Positions 1 through 7,330 of a stretch of 18,213 bases of DNA are shown one piece after another; the first letter of the stretch is position 1; each line of letters begins with the position of its first letter. The notes beneath the pieces are model-generated. The model ran no database searches, was not told the origin of the DNA, and saw only the letters and a program-made list of their open reading frames with translations. The DNA is taken from the NCBI GenBank assembly GCA_050117315.1, contig JASFMY010000135.1, positions 1 through 18,213 on the forward strand, written 5' to 3'. The stretch is from JANQIV01 sp050117315. GTDB lineage: Bacteria; Bacteroidota; Ignavibacteria; Ignavibacteriales; Melioribacteraceae. The position numbers and the translations under genes were made by a program.

Positions 1-54
1 TCTGTGGTAGTGCTTTAACTCTGCCTTTTCTATATTGGTTAACTCGATTTTCAT
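1..54 (-). CDS. Possible N-terminus of a transposase, cut by the window edge
   Basis: An open frame starts at the ATG at 54-52 and runs off the left edge, giving 18 residues that begin MKIELTNIEKAELKHYHR. From memory this resembles the extreme N-terminus of IS630-type transposases, but 18 residues cannot prove it. The AT-rich sequence upstream on this strand (about 55-135) would then be the left end of the element. No terminal inverted repeat can be tested because the other end lies outside the window. It could equally be the start of an unrelated gene. Confidence 0.35.
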   Translation of the reverse strand, partial: MKIELTNIEKAELKHYHR

Positions 55-137
55 TCTAACAAACTTAACCTTTTTCTAACTCTTTAAACAGTCCCAAACT
101 TAATTTTTTTTTCGGATCGTGTATATATAAACGTTTT

Positions 138-211
138 GTCATTTCGACCGGAGGGAGAAATCTTTGAGATTGTACTCTAATTGAAAGATTTTCCGCCAAA
201 AAGACGGCGGA
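138..211. repeat. Dispersed-type repeat with two hairpins (GTCATTTCGA family)
   Basis: The stretch opens with GTCATTTCGACC followed by GGGAGAAATC, the look of the short non-coding repeats common in Bacteroidota and relatives. Two stems are visible: AAATCTTT (158-165) with AAAGATTT (184-191), and TCCGCC (192-197) with GGCGGA (206-211). The TCCGCC/GGCGGA stem recurs at 9956-9975 and 13414-13439. No coding function is seen. Confidence 0.5.
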
Positions 212-352
212 CAGGCTCACCCAAAAAACGGGTTCGACAATTTTTTTATTTTGCAGAAACTCTTATGATGTTACCACACGCTACTTTGAAACATCCAAAT
301 CAGATGAGCTTCGGATAACCGGATTTTCAAAAGATAACAAACCATAGCAGCC

Positions 353-368
353 ATCCCGCATGCGGGAT
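353..368. repeat. Perfect 16-base palindrome
   Basis: ATCCCGCATGCGGGAT is fully self-complementary. It lies in non-coding sequence and resembles the stems of the dispersed hairpin repeats elsewhere in the window. A role as a protein-binding site is possible but unsupported. Confidence 0.6.
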
Positions 369-617
369 TATTGGCAACACATTCGGGATTTCCATTGTCG
401 TATGGAGTTTTTCCGGGTAATACATTCGAAGGAAAAACCTTGCTGTCAACGAGTGGTTTCGGTTAAACATAATTATTTTACCTTCTTTCTAACTGCCCCC
501 TTTAATCAGCATTTTTTGAGTAAACAGCAAGGCCGACTTAAAATAAAATAATTCTATTAATTCATGTTGATGTAATATCCCTAATTTTATATTTTAAATC
601 CGGGAGGTTCATTGAAG

Positions 618-713
618 ATGCCTGGAAAAGATATTATAAGTAATTGGTTTAAGAACTGTTGTTTGCGAAACTTAATCTGTAAAATATTTTCGGTGGAGAA
701 TCTTCCGGACTAA
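618..713 (+). CDS. Possible 31-residue small protein
   Basis: The ATG at 618 opens a 31-codon frame ending in TAA at 711-713. A GGGAGG at 602-607 lies ten bases upstream, a little far but a strong ribosome-binding match in a region otherwise free of such sites. The product begins MPGKDIISNWFKNCC and has three cysteines. There is no recognisable family, no signal peptide and no membrane segment. A chance frame is at least as likely as a real gene. Confidence 0.2.
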   Translation: MPGKDIISNWFKNCCLRNLICKIFSVENLPD

Positions 714-963
714 TAACCGGTAAGAATGTTATCAGGAACAGTAATAAAAGGTTTATAAAATATTAAATGGTTGCAATTAAAGAACTCATGGAAAAGCCGG
801 GATTTTTATCAAGACAAAATTTCCATATAAACGGAAATGCTATCAGGGATTCATCCTAACGTTCCGTATAAGTAAATGCCTTAGTTAATTGCTTGATTTT
901 ATACAGGTTGTTAGTGAATATAATCAAAAGAATGATTTCGTTACGTTGAACACATAGAGGAGT

Positions 964-2118
964 ATGATTATGAATAGTGAGAGTAAAAAAACACCAAATG
1001 ATATCCCGGCTATTAAGTCTTTTAGCGATACTACGAAGCTGTTAAAGGCCAAGTCCGATGTTCTGGAGAATATATTGGCTTCCATGGGTGATGGACTGAG
1101 CATACAGGATAGAGATATGCGTATTGTCTACCAGAATAAATTCATGCTTGACAATTTCGGGTCCCATACCGGGGAGTATTGCTATAAAATTTACGAAAAA
1201 CGTGATGAAGTTTGTGTGGGCTGTCCGATTATTGAGGCTTATAGTACCGGAAAAACATGCAAAGCATTGCGTGTGGGGGTTACAAGAGATGGAGAAAAAT
1301 TCCGTTTTGAAAACATTGCTACCGTACTACGAAATGATAAAGGAGAGATAATTGCGGGAGTGGAAGTAGTTCGGTTAGTTGAAGAAAGAGAACGGGCTTT
1401 GGAAGAACTGGAAAAATCGCTTGGAGAACTTAATAGCTTAAGTACAAAGTTACTGGAATCAAACAGTATGAAGGATTTACTTTTGGATATTATCACCCAC
1501 GATTTAAAAAATCCTGCCGGAGCGATCTCTGTAGCCGCTGACTTATTAAAAGAAGATACCCTGGACGAAGAATTAATCGAAATAATACGAAAAGGTTGCG
1601 AGAGTATGTTGAAAATCATCTCCCATTCCGTATCGCTTTCTAAAGTCGCAATGGATGAAAATCTGGCAACCGAAGAATTGAATCTTCATACTATGATTGA
1701 AGAAATAATAGACGGTTTCAAATCTTCTTTGAGTAATCTTAATATGACGATAGACAATATGATTCCTTCCACGCAACTAATTCAAGCTAATCCCATTATC
1801 GAAGAAGTATTTTCCAATTATATCAGCAATGCTATCAAGTATGCTTCATCCGGTAAAAAAATAATAATTGATTGTATGGAAGATGGTGAATACTTGAATA
1901 TTTACGTTAAGGACTTTGGGGAAACGATCCCTGTCGACAAACAAAAAGAAGTGTTTGTTAGAAATCTTCAGTTGGCCAATACAAAGGGCCGGGGACTTGG
2001 ACTGGCAATTGTGAAAAAAATTGCGGAAGCCCACCATGGCTACGTCTGGGTAGAACCAAATAAACCTAAAGGCAATTGTTTCGCAATAAAGATACCGCTT
2101 CGCGGTTATAAGATGTGA
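964..2118 (+). CDS. PAS-domain sensor histidine kinase, soluble, with cysteine-rich sensor
   Basis: This 384-residue protein has a single PAS sensor (about residues 32-138), a coiled coil (138-168), a phospho-acceptor helix with the motif THDLKNP (His179) and an HATPase domain. The ATPase boxes are complete: N box around EEVFSNYISNAIKY (280-293), a DFGE G1 box (317-320) and GRGLGLAIVKK (342-352). It should autophosphorylate on His179 and pass phosphate to a response regulator, but none is encoded beside it. There are no membrane helices, so it is cytosolic. The PAS domain carries four cysteines (73, 84, 87, 99), including a CVGC pair, which could bind metal or an Fe-S cluster or act as a redox switch; this is inference. 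The GAGGAG at 957-962 is only one base from the ATG at 964 but seven from the ATG at 970, so translation probably starts at 970. The genes on either side do not suggest its target. Confidence 0.94.
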   Translation: MIMNSESKKTPNDIPAIKSFSDTTKLLKAKSDVLENILASMGDGLSIQDRDMRIVYQNKFMLDNFGSHTGEYCYKIYEKRDEVCVGCPIIEAYSTGKTCKALRVGVTRDGEKFRFENIATVLRNDKGEIIAGVEVVRLVEERERALEELEKSLGELNSLSTKLLESNSMKDLLLDIITHDLKNPAGAISVAADLLKEDTLDEELIEIIRKGCESMLKIISHSVSLSKVAMDENLATEELNLHTMIEEIIDGFKSSLSNLNMTIDNMIPSTQLIQANPIIEEVFSNYISNAIKYASSGKKIIIDCMEDGEYLNIYVKDFGETIPVDKQKEVFVRNLQLANTKGRGLGLAIVKKIAEAHHGYVWVEPNKPKGNCFAIKIPLRGYKM

Positions 2119-2282
2119 ATAGGAAGAAAGCAGCTACCCTGGATTTAGATGGTTGTTGTCGGCATTTAGAATAACCTATGGCCATAGATATTCTTTTGGT
2201 AATATACCTCCCAATAATATACAAAATATAGGAACCCCCATTCCGGCACCCACACATATCACATCATCGATTAGTATATACC

Positions 2283-2321
2283 ATTCCATTGCTGCCACCG
2301 ACCACTGTGGCTGTCTCAAAA
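2283..2321. repeat. Dispersed 39-base repeat, copy A
   Basis: This stretch matches 9522-9560 at 34 of 39 positions by hand alignment. The core ATTCCRTTGCTGCCACCGAC is nearly invariant. The second copy lies inside a suspected group II intron fragment, so this copy may be another decayed piece of the same element. Confidence 0.65.
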
Positions 2322-2374
2322 GCTATTATTTATGTATTGCCGCTATTGTTATGTGTTCAAAAAAATGACCCGTG

Positions 2375-2398
2375 ACGCAGATTGTTAACAATCTGCGT
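2375..2398. repeat. Perfect 24-base palindrome
   Basis: ACGCAGATTGTT (2375-2386) is followed directly by its reverse complement AACAATCTGCGT (2387-2398) with no loop. It could form a cruciform or an RNA hairpin downstream of both converging genes. There is no adjacent T-run on either strand, so it is a poor intrinsic terminator. It resembles genome-wide palindromic repeats of related bacteria. Confidence 0.7.
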
Positions 2399-2416
2399 TA
2401 CATTTGAGACACCTTC

Positions 2417-2429
2417 ACCACTCGGTGGT
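2417..2429. repeat. Short hairpin ACCAC-TCG-GTGGT
   Basis: A five-base stem closes a three-base loop. On the minus strand, bases 2428-2402 read CCACCGAG and continue to GTGTCTCAAATG, a weak inverted match to repeat copy A. Confidence 0.4.
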
Positions 2430-2494
2430 ACACAAGCCGGGTCTTGCGAAAAAGCAGTAAAAGATAAAAATAAAATAATTCCCTCGCTGAATGC

Positions 2495-2536
2495 CTGCCC
2501 ACTGTAGTTATATGGAGGTGGGGTCAGTGACGGCAG
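2495..2536 (-). terminator. Bulged hairpin downstream of the TonB receptor gene
   Basis: CTGCC-CACTG (2495-2504) can pair with CAGTG-AC-GGCAG (2525-2536), ten pairs with a two-base bulge. It begins 24 bases beyond the receptor stop codon on the minus strand and is followed, after some distance, by T-rich sequence around 2482-2465. It may end the transcript, but the T-run is not adjacent. Confidence 0.3.
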
Positions 2537-2559
2537 TTAATATAACTAAAGGAAATGGG

Positions 2560-5190
2560 TCAATAATCTATTTCCCAGCTAATACCGATTGAGGGCAGGA
2601 GCGGCATCCAATTTACACCCTTTTTAGTAAACTTTACATTCCCGTTTCCATCTGTGTAAATGTCTCTGAATTTATATGCTCTAACATTATCCCTTGATAA
2701 GAAATTAATTAATTCAAGAAATACGGTTAGCTTACCGACGTTTGTTTGGAAATATCTGTTAACTCTTAAATCCAATCTCAAATAGTCCGGGAAACGAAAG
2801 GAGTTGTATTTAGAACATACACTTTCAAAAAGTTCTTCATCTGTTTGATAAAGGTTTCTGTATTCGGGTTCATTGTAAGGCCAGCCGGTATGATACTGTA
2901 TTCCTAGGTTTAAATTCCAATACCGGTTTGGTTTGTAATTAAAATCAAAATAAGCAGTATGTGTTTGATCGTTAAGGTTGGGATAAAATTTACCGATAGG
3001 AATATTTCTATTTTGGTAATTCATACTCCTAATTTTATCAATAGCAACAGAGTACGAATAACTTGCCCAAAGTGAGAATTTATCACCAAGTTTATATTTT
3101 AAATAAACTTCTATGCCTTTCGAAATGGATTTATCTAAATAAACTTCGGCAAATTCATAAGCAAACTCGGGATATACTTCTATATTATCAGGCACCTCGT
3201 AACTTCTATATTCAACGGTACGGTCTCTTATTTCCTTATAATATCCTTCAACCCTTATATGGAAGTCCTTGTTGAAGTAATGCTCAAATCCAAGTAAATA
3301 GTGCTCGGCTAATTGTGCTTTTTCAAATTCGCGTCTGTTCCATTTTACTTCAAGGTCGTTTAATGCCTGGAACTGCCGGTAATAACCCCATGCTCCGCGT
3401 ATGAATGTGTTTCCGCCCAATGAATATGCTAAATTGATTCTGGGACTTAAAAGATTTTCCTTGATGTATGAAGCATAATCATAGCGCAGGCCAACCTCCA
3501 CGGTGAGGGGTTTAATAATATTTAAGCGGCTCGAAACATAAGCACCAACCTGGTTGCCGGATGGAGCAATCTCAACATTAAGTGTATCCGGGTTTGTTCT
3601 GCGATTACCGTTATTATCAAAATACCAATTGTTATTGAATGCGAAATAGTCGTAGTTTGCGTTTCCGTTTGCTAAATCAAAACCCCATTTTATTACATGT
3701 TTATCGGATAACTCAAAGTCCCAATCTTGTTTGATTCTGAAAATGTTAAAATACTTTTCATCCCTAACGTTGAAATGAATTCTATAATCATCAAAAATAT
3801 ATCCAATTCCTTTTCTGTCTTGCGATACTCTTCCGTAAGAAAAAATATTTCTTAAAAATATTTTTTTTGTTAAGAAATACTTGTTTGTCAGCCAGAAGTA
3901 ATAATTCCCGTAACTTGTCTCGCTGTAATCTTTATCATCTTCAGTGAGTTCCAAGTCATCCATGGCAAACAAATAATTAAACGACATAGTGTGATTAGTG
4001 CTGAATTTATATTCAACTTTCCCCAATAAATCATAGTATTCCGGAGTAGGGTAATCGTCGTCTTCATCGTTTGTAATTGAAAGTACTAAATCGAGATAAC
4101 CTCTTCGTGCAGAAAAGAAGTAGTAGCCTTTTTTATCTGCAAAAGTACCATTGGACATTAGCCTTGCATTCATCAAACTCAAGCCCATTGATAATTTGTT
4201 ATTATCCGGGTATGAGTTTATAGTATTGATGTTGAATACTCCGCTTAGTTTATCGCCGTACTCAGAGGTAAATCCACCGGTCAGCAAATCAATTCCGCTG
4301 ATTGCTTCAACGTCAATTATACTTAAAAATCCTCCCATAAAATCTTTTAGGTGAAAAGGTTCGTATAGCTGCAATCCGTCAAGCTGAACCAATATCTCAT
4401 TGTTTTTTCCTCCCCGTATTCCGAAGTGAGCCGAATAATCGTTTGATGAAATTCCGGGCAGTCTGCGGATAGCACGGTAAGCATCCTCTGCAAGAGTAAT
4501 GTTTTTAAATTCTTCCTGTGTTAATGTCTGCTTAGAATAAGGTGCCTTACCCATAATTGAGAATGCACCCGGGGTTACAATAACTTCTTTGACAAGTATT
4601 GAGCTTTCATTCAAGCCGACTTCAATCACTTCCGATTTGTTCTCAATTAGATTTATGCCGTTAATTGTCTGCGGTTCGTAACCGATATAGTTGAAAGTTA
4701 TTGAGTAACTTCCCGAAGGCAAGTTTTCGAAAAGAAATTCTCCTTTATCGTTTGAAACTGTTCCAAGAGTTGTACCGGTAATTAAAATATTTGCACCGAT
4801 TAAAGGCCGCTCTGTTTTTGCATCTTTTAATTTCCCGGATATTTCCCTGTTTGCCTTTTTATTGTCTTTCGGAACGATCAATATTTTGTTCCCGTTTATA
4901 ATTTTCAACTCTGTGTTAGTCTGCAAAGTAAGGTTTGTAATAACATTCAGAATCGAATTAGTATCCGACTGAATCGAGACTTTTTTTGTAACCGGGATTC
5001 TGCTTTTGTTATAGTTAAATTCAATCCCGGTTTTTTTAAAAATCATGTCGAGAGCATCTTCAAAAGAAATATCTGTAAAATTAATCTCGATCTTTTTTTT
5101 CAAATCATCCAAAACAGGTTGAGCAAGCAAAAGTGTCTGCACTGATAAAATAATGATAAAAGTGTAGAAGATAAGTTTAGTTTTGGCCAT
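2560..5190 (-). CDS. TonB-dependent outer-membrane receptor with STN signalling domain
   Basis: This 876-residue protein has a signal peptide (about 1-23, ending LLLAQ), an STN (secretin/TonB short N-terminal) domain (about 30-108), a CarboxypepD_reg-like beta domain (115-195), a TonB plug (about 212-320, with GIRGGKNNEILVQLDG) and a long 22-strand-type barrel. It ends in an aromatic residue (WEIDY), as outer-membrane barrels usually do. Family knowledge: STN receptors import a ligand with TonB energy and also signal through FecR to an ECF sigma factor, and both partners are encoded directly upstream. The gap to fecR is 29 bases and holds a GGGGGG ribosome site, so co-transcription is likely. 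The barrel is shorter than typical SusC proteins and no SusD gene follows, arguing against a glycan-uptake SusCD pair. The ligand cannot be read from sequence. Confidence 0.95.
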   Translation of the reverse strand: MAKTKLIFYTFIIILSVQTLLLAQPVLDDLKKKIEINFTDISFEDALDMIFKKTGIEFNYNKSRIPVTKKVSIQSDTNSILNVITNLTLQTNTELKIINGNKILIVPKDNKKANREISGKLKDAKTERPLIGANILITGTTLGTVSNDKGEFLFENLPSGSYSITFNYIGYEPQTINGINLIENKSEVIEVGLNESSILVKEVIVTPGAFSIMGKAPYSKQTLTQEEFKNITLAEDAYRAIRRLPGISSNDYSAHFGIRGGKNNEILVQLDGLQLYEPFHLKDFMGGFLSIIDVEAISGIDLLTGGFTSEYGDKLSGVFNINTINSYPDNNKLSMGLSLMNARLMSNGTFADKKGYYFFSARRGYLDLVLSITNDEDDDYPTPEYYDLLGKVEYKFSTNHTMSFNYLFAMDDLELTEDDKDYSETSYGNYYFWLTNKYFLTKKIFLRNIFSYGRVSQDRKGIGYIFDDYRIHFNVRDEKYFNIFRIKQDWDFELSDKHVIKWGFDLANGNANYDYFAFNNNWYFDNNGNRRTNPDTLNVEIAPSGNQVGAYVSSRLNIIKPLTVEVGLRYDYASYIKENLLSPRINLAYSLGGNTFIRGAWGYYRQFQALNDLEVKWNRREFEKAQLAEHYLLGFEHYFNKDFHIRVEGYYKEIRDRTVEYRSYEVPDNIEVYPEFAYEFAEVYLDKSISKGIEVYLKYKLGDKFSLWASYSYSVAIDKIRSMNYQNRNIPIGKFYPNLNDQTHTAYFDFNYKPNRYWNLNLGIQYHTGWPYNEPEYRNLYQTDEELFESVCSKYNSFRFPDYLRLDLRVNRYFQTNVGKLTVFLELINFLSRDNVRAYKFRDIYTDGNGNVKFTKKGVNWMPLLPSIGISWEIDY

Positions 5191-5219
5191 CTAAATTATT
5201 CCCCCCGAAATAATTAGTC

Positions 5220-6215
5220 TTAGAATGTGATGTTGTTTTCGTTTTTAACATAATCTGTATTTATCAGCAAAGAAATCAAATCGAGTATTTCCTTCGCCGT
5301 ATTCTCTTTTATGTGAATCGTAAGTTTTTCGTTTAGTAAATTCCGGTTGTTTACTTTTATATTTAAATCGTACCATCGCTCAATTGTGAATAAAATTTCT
5401 TTCAGAGCAACGCCGTTGAATTTGGCTTCGTTATTTTTCCAGTCAACAAAATTGGTTTTATCGATAGCTTGTGGTGTCTGTGGAGCATTTTTGCCGATTG
5501 TAGAGCTTGTTTCACCCGCAGCAATCTTCACGGATTTATTTTCCGGTGCGGTTAAAGAATTAAATCTTACCAACCCTTCGTTTACCGTCACCACTACTTT
5601 GTTTTGGGTTTCCCAAGCACTAACGTTAAATTCAGTTCCGAGTACTGTAATCTGTGAAGTGTTGGTTGTTATTATAAACGGAGCTTCTTTGTTGCTCTCT
5701 ACATCAAAATATGCTTCGCCGGAAAGCTGCACTTCACGTTTATCTTTTTCAAAAATTTCAGGGTAAACAAGCTTACTGCCGGAATCCAAAAATACTTTCG
5801 AGCCGTCACTCAATAATAATTCCGACTTTTCTCCGTTTGGAACGATGTGAGTAATTAATTGAATTTGCGGGCTTTCATTTGTAAAGAGATTCCTGGTAAC
5901 CAAATATGCGCTTGAAATAATTATCATAATTGCTGCCGCATACTTTAAAAAATTTGGGATTTTATTGAAGAATGATATGTCATTATTTGATTCATTATTT
6001 TTGATACCTGCTTCCAATTCAACTTTACTCCAGAGTTTCTCCAAATCAATTTCTTTTTCATGTTGTTCTTTTTGCCAAACTTTCTTTAGTAGTTCAAATG
6101 ATTTTTTGTTTTCGCTGCTTTCATTAATCCAGTTTTCAACCTGAATTTTTTCATCGGCAGTACATTCATTTGATAAATATTTTGCAATTATTCCCCAGTT
6201 GTTTAATTCATTCAT
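5220..6215 (-). CDS. FecR-family anti-sigma factor
   Basis: This 331-residue inner-membrane regulator has a cytosolic N-terminal sigma-binding part (1-88), one transmembrane helix (about 90-107, KYAAAIMIIISSAYLV), a periplasmic FecR domain (about 120-225, with GEAYFDVESN and VLGTEFNV) and a C-terminal DUF4974-like domain (about 262-329). Established knowledge of the family: it holds the ECF sigma factor inactive and, on contact with the STN domain of a ligand-loaded receptor, releases or activates it. The start ATG at 6215 has an excellent GGAGG site five bases upstream. It lies between the sigma gene and the receptor gene in the usual order. The 161-base gap before it contains a hairpin repeat that could make expression of fecR partly independent of the sigma gene. 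Confidence 0.95.
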   Translation of the reverse strand: MNELNNWGIIAKYLSNECTADEKIQVENWINESSENKKSFELLKKVWQKEQHEKEIDLEKLWSKVELEAGIKNNESNNDISFFNKIPNFLKYAAAIMIIISSAYLVTRNLFTNESPQIQLITHIVPNGEKSELLLSDGSKVFLDSGSKLVYPEIFEKDKREVQLSGEAYFDVESNKEAPFIITTNTSQITVLGTEFNVSAWETQNKVVVTVNEGLVRFNSLTAPENKSVKIAAGETSSTIGKNAPQTPQAIDKTNFVDWKNNEAKFNGVALKEILFTIERWYDLNIKVNNRNLLNEKLTIHIKENTAKEILDLISLLINTDYVKNENNITF

Positions 6216-6295
6216 TACGCCCTCCGGTGACGTTATATCTTAAGTACCCTTGAATTAGGAAATACCCTTACAAGGTTTGTAAATTTTTTTTCGTC

Positions 6296-6386
6296 AGTCA
6301 TTCCCGCATGTTGTTAGCGGGAATCTCTTCTTTTGATTTTGTGACAAAAAAGAATTTTTAACATACTTTGCCAATCTCAGCATGAC
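6296..6386. repeat. GTCATTCCCGC-type hairpin repeat, overlapping the sigma gene 3' end
   Basis: The element runs from GTCATTCCCGC (6296) to CAGCATGAC (6378-6386) and is bounded by the inverted tetramers GTCA and TGAC. It contains a perfect eight-base stem, ATTCCCGC (6300-6307) with GCGGGAAT (6317-6324). The last residues and stop codon of the ECF sigma gene (stop at 6379-6377) lie inside its edge. Confidence 0.6.
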
Positions 6387-6949
6387 CAAAAGAACAAGAT
6401 TAGCGATATGAATTTTGCGAGTTGTTGTCTTAAAGATTTTAGCGCTCGTCCCATTTGTGTTTCAACGGTTTTAACGGAAATATCCAGCACTTTTGCAATT
6501 TCTTTATAGCTTAGCTTATCGAACCGGTTCATCTCAAAAATCAATCTGCATTTTTCCGGTAAGCTTTTAATTGCACTGTCAATCGCGGATTTTAATTCGT
6601 TGTAACTTGTTTCGGGATCCGGGTCGCTTGGATTTTGATAAATTTCTTGAAGTGATTCAAAGCTATCTTGTTTTACATTCTCATGCCGAATGAATTTTAA
6701 CGACCTATTTTTTACAGCAACGTATAAATAAGTTTTGATTTTCAGAGAAGGGTCAAGTTTTTCTCTGTTCTGCCAGATAGAGACAAACACATCCTGTACA
6801 ATATTTTCGGCCTCATCGTAATCTTTTACGATCCTGTTTGAAAAGTAAATCAACGGTTTAGCGAGTTCAAAAAACAATTCCTTGAACGAATCTGAATCGC
6901 CGTTTTTTATTTTTTGAATACGAATGTCGTGTGAATTTCCCTTTGACAT
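6377..6949 (-). CDS. ECF-type RNA polymerase sigma factor
   Basis: This 190-residue protein has sigma70 region 2 (about 20-90, with ENIVQDVFVSIWQNREKL and an aromatic/basic stretch NRSLKFIRH) and region 4 (about 125-180, LPEKCRLIFEMNRFDKLSYK followed by the helix-turn-helix EIAKVLDISVKTVETQMGRA). It recruits RNA polymerase to a narrow set of promoters, probably including this operon. It is the first gene of the sigma-fecR-receptor order seen in Bacteroidota cell-surface signalling. There is no clear ribosome site before the ATG at 6949. The final residues (ILFFWSC) and stop fall in a dispersed repeat, so the original C-terminus may have been replaced; region 4 is not affected. Confidence 0.95.
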   Translation of the reverse strand: MSKGNSHDIRIQKIKNGDSDSFKELFFELAKPLIYFSNRIVKDYDEAENIVQDVFVSIWQNREKLDPSLKIKTYLYVAVKNRSLKFIRHENVKQDSFESLQEIYQNPSDPDPETSYNELKSAIDSAIKSLPEKCRLIFEMNRFDKLSYKEIAKVLDISVKTVETQMGRALKSLRQQLAKFISLILFFWSC

Positions 6950-7052
6950 CTTAAACTTGTGATATTATTAATTCCAAGATAGCAAAGAATAGCTTAATTT
7001 CTGATAATGGTTTGTTAATTTTCACCGATCTCAAATATAGACCAACGGTTTT

Positions 7053-7076
7053 ATTACTCCATCCAGCCATTTGATC
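7053..7076. repeat. Imperfect direct repeat, left copy
   Basis: This 24-base stretch (core TCCATCCAG) matches 7216-7239 at 21 of 24 positions. The two copies flank the inverted-repeat element. They are longer and more diverged than a normal target-site duplication, so they may be an older tandem repeat split by the insertion. Confidence 0.55.
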
Positions 7077-7207
7077 AATGCTGTCAACTTAAGGATTGTC
7101 ATTCCGTGATGGTTTTACACGAAATCTATTTTTTTAGAAGATTCCCGATTAAAGCATTCGGGAATGACTCCTATTATTATAAATGCAGTCTTAAGTTGAC
7201 AGCATTG
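7076..7207. mobile_element. MITE-like element with 18-base perfect terminal inverted repeats
   Basis: CAATGCTGTCAACTTAAG (7076-7093) is perfectly repeated in inverted orientation at 7190-7207. Inside, GTCATTCC (7098-7105) and GGAATGAC (7161-7168) form a second nested inverted repeat, and ATTCCCGA (7141-7148) pairs with TCGGGAAT (7158-7165). The element is 132 bases, has no coding capacity and is AT-rich. It looks like a non-autonomous transposable element carrying, or formed around, a GTCATTCC-type repeat. Confidence 0.6.
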
Positions 7208-7215
7208 GCCACTTG

Positions 7216-7239
7216 ATTATTCCATCCAGTCATTTAATC
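7216..7239. repeat. Imperfect direct repeat, right copy
   Basis: Partner of 7053-7076, with three mismatches in 24 positions. It begins nine bases beyond the right end of the inverted-repeat element. Confidence 0.55.
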
Positions 7240-7330
7240 CTTCTATCCGGCAGTACAATTCCAGTTGTAGAGGACGTAAATTTTGTGTTTCCAATAATTA
7301 TTACATTAAAACGTTTATGATATTTTTCTC

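Larger units (their letters stand above)
212..963. other. Gene-poor stretch, little recognisable content
   Basis: No convincing protein gene is seen. A perfect 16-base palindrome, ATCCCGCATGCGGGAT, lies at 353-368. A 63-codon open frame at 360-551 starts inside this palindrome, has low-complexity composition and no ribosome binding site, so I do not call it. A 31-codon frame at 618-713 is listed separately. A TATAAT at 919-924, 45 bases before the kinase start, is the best promoter-like box, but its upstream TTGATT (893-898) is 20 bases away, so the pairing is weak. Confidence 0.5.
2119..2559. other. Intergenic region with repeats between convergent genes
   Basis: The kinase and the TonB receptor converge here. 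The region holds one copy of a 39-base dispersed repeat (2283-2321), a perfect 24-base palindrome (2375-2398), an ACCAC/GTGGT hairpin (2417-2429) and a bulged hairpin (2495-2536). Small open frames on both strands are short, overlap the repeats and match no family, so I call no gene. Confidence 0.6.
6950..7330. other. Intergenic region with MITE-like element
   Basis: This gap lies between the pentapeptide-protein gene end and the sigma gene start. Most of it is the inverted-repeat element at 7076-7207 and its flanking direct repeats. The 126 bases upstream of the sigma gene (6950-7075) should contain its promoter, but no box stands out. No open frame of interest was found. Confidence 0.6.

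Noticed and set aside
360..551. 63-codon plus-strand open frame
   Set aside because: Starts inside a palindrome, lacks a ribosome site and has no recognisable domain or normal composition.
2066..2368. Small open frames on both strands downstream of the kinase
   Set aside because: They run through dispersed repeat copy A or into the kinase gene and have no ribosome site or family signature.
5347..5766. 139-codon plus-strand open frame
   Set aside because: It is antisense to the FecR gene, whose domains account fully for this stretch.
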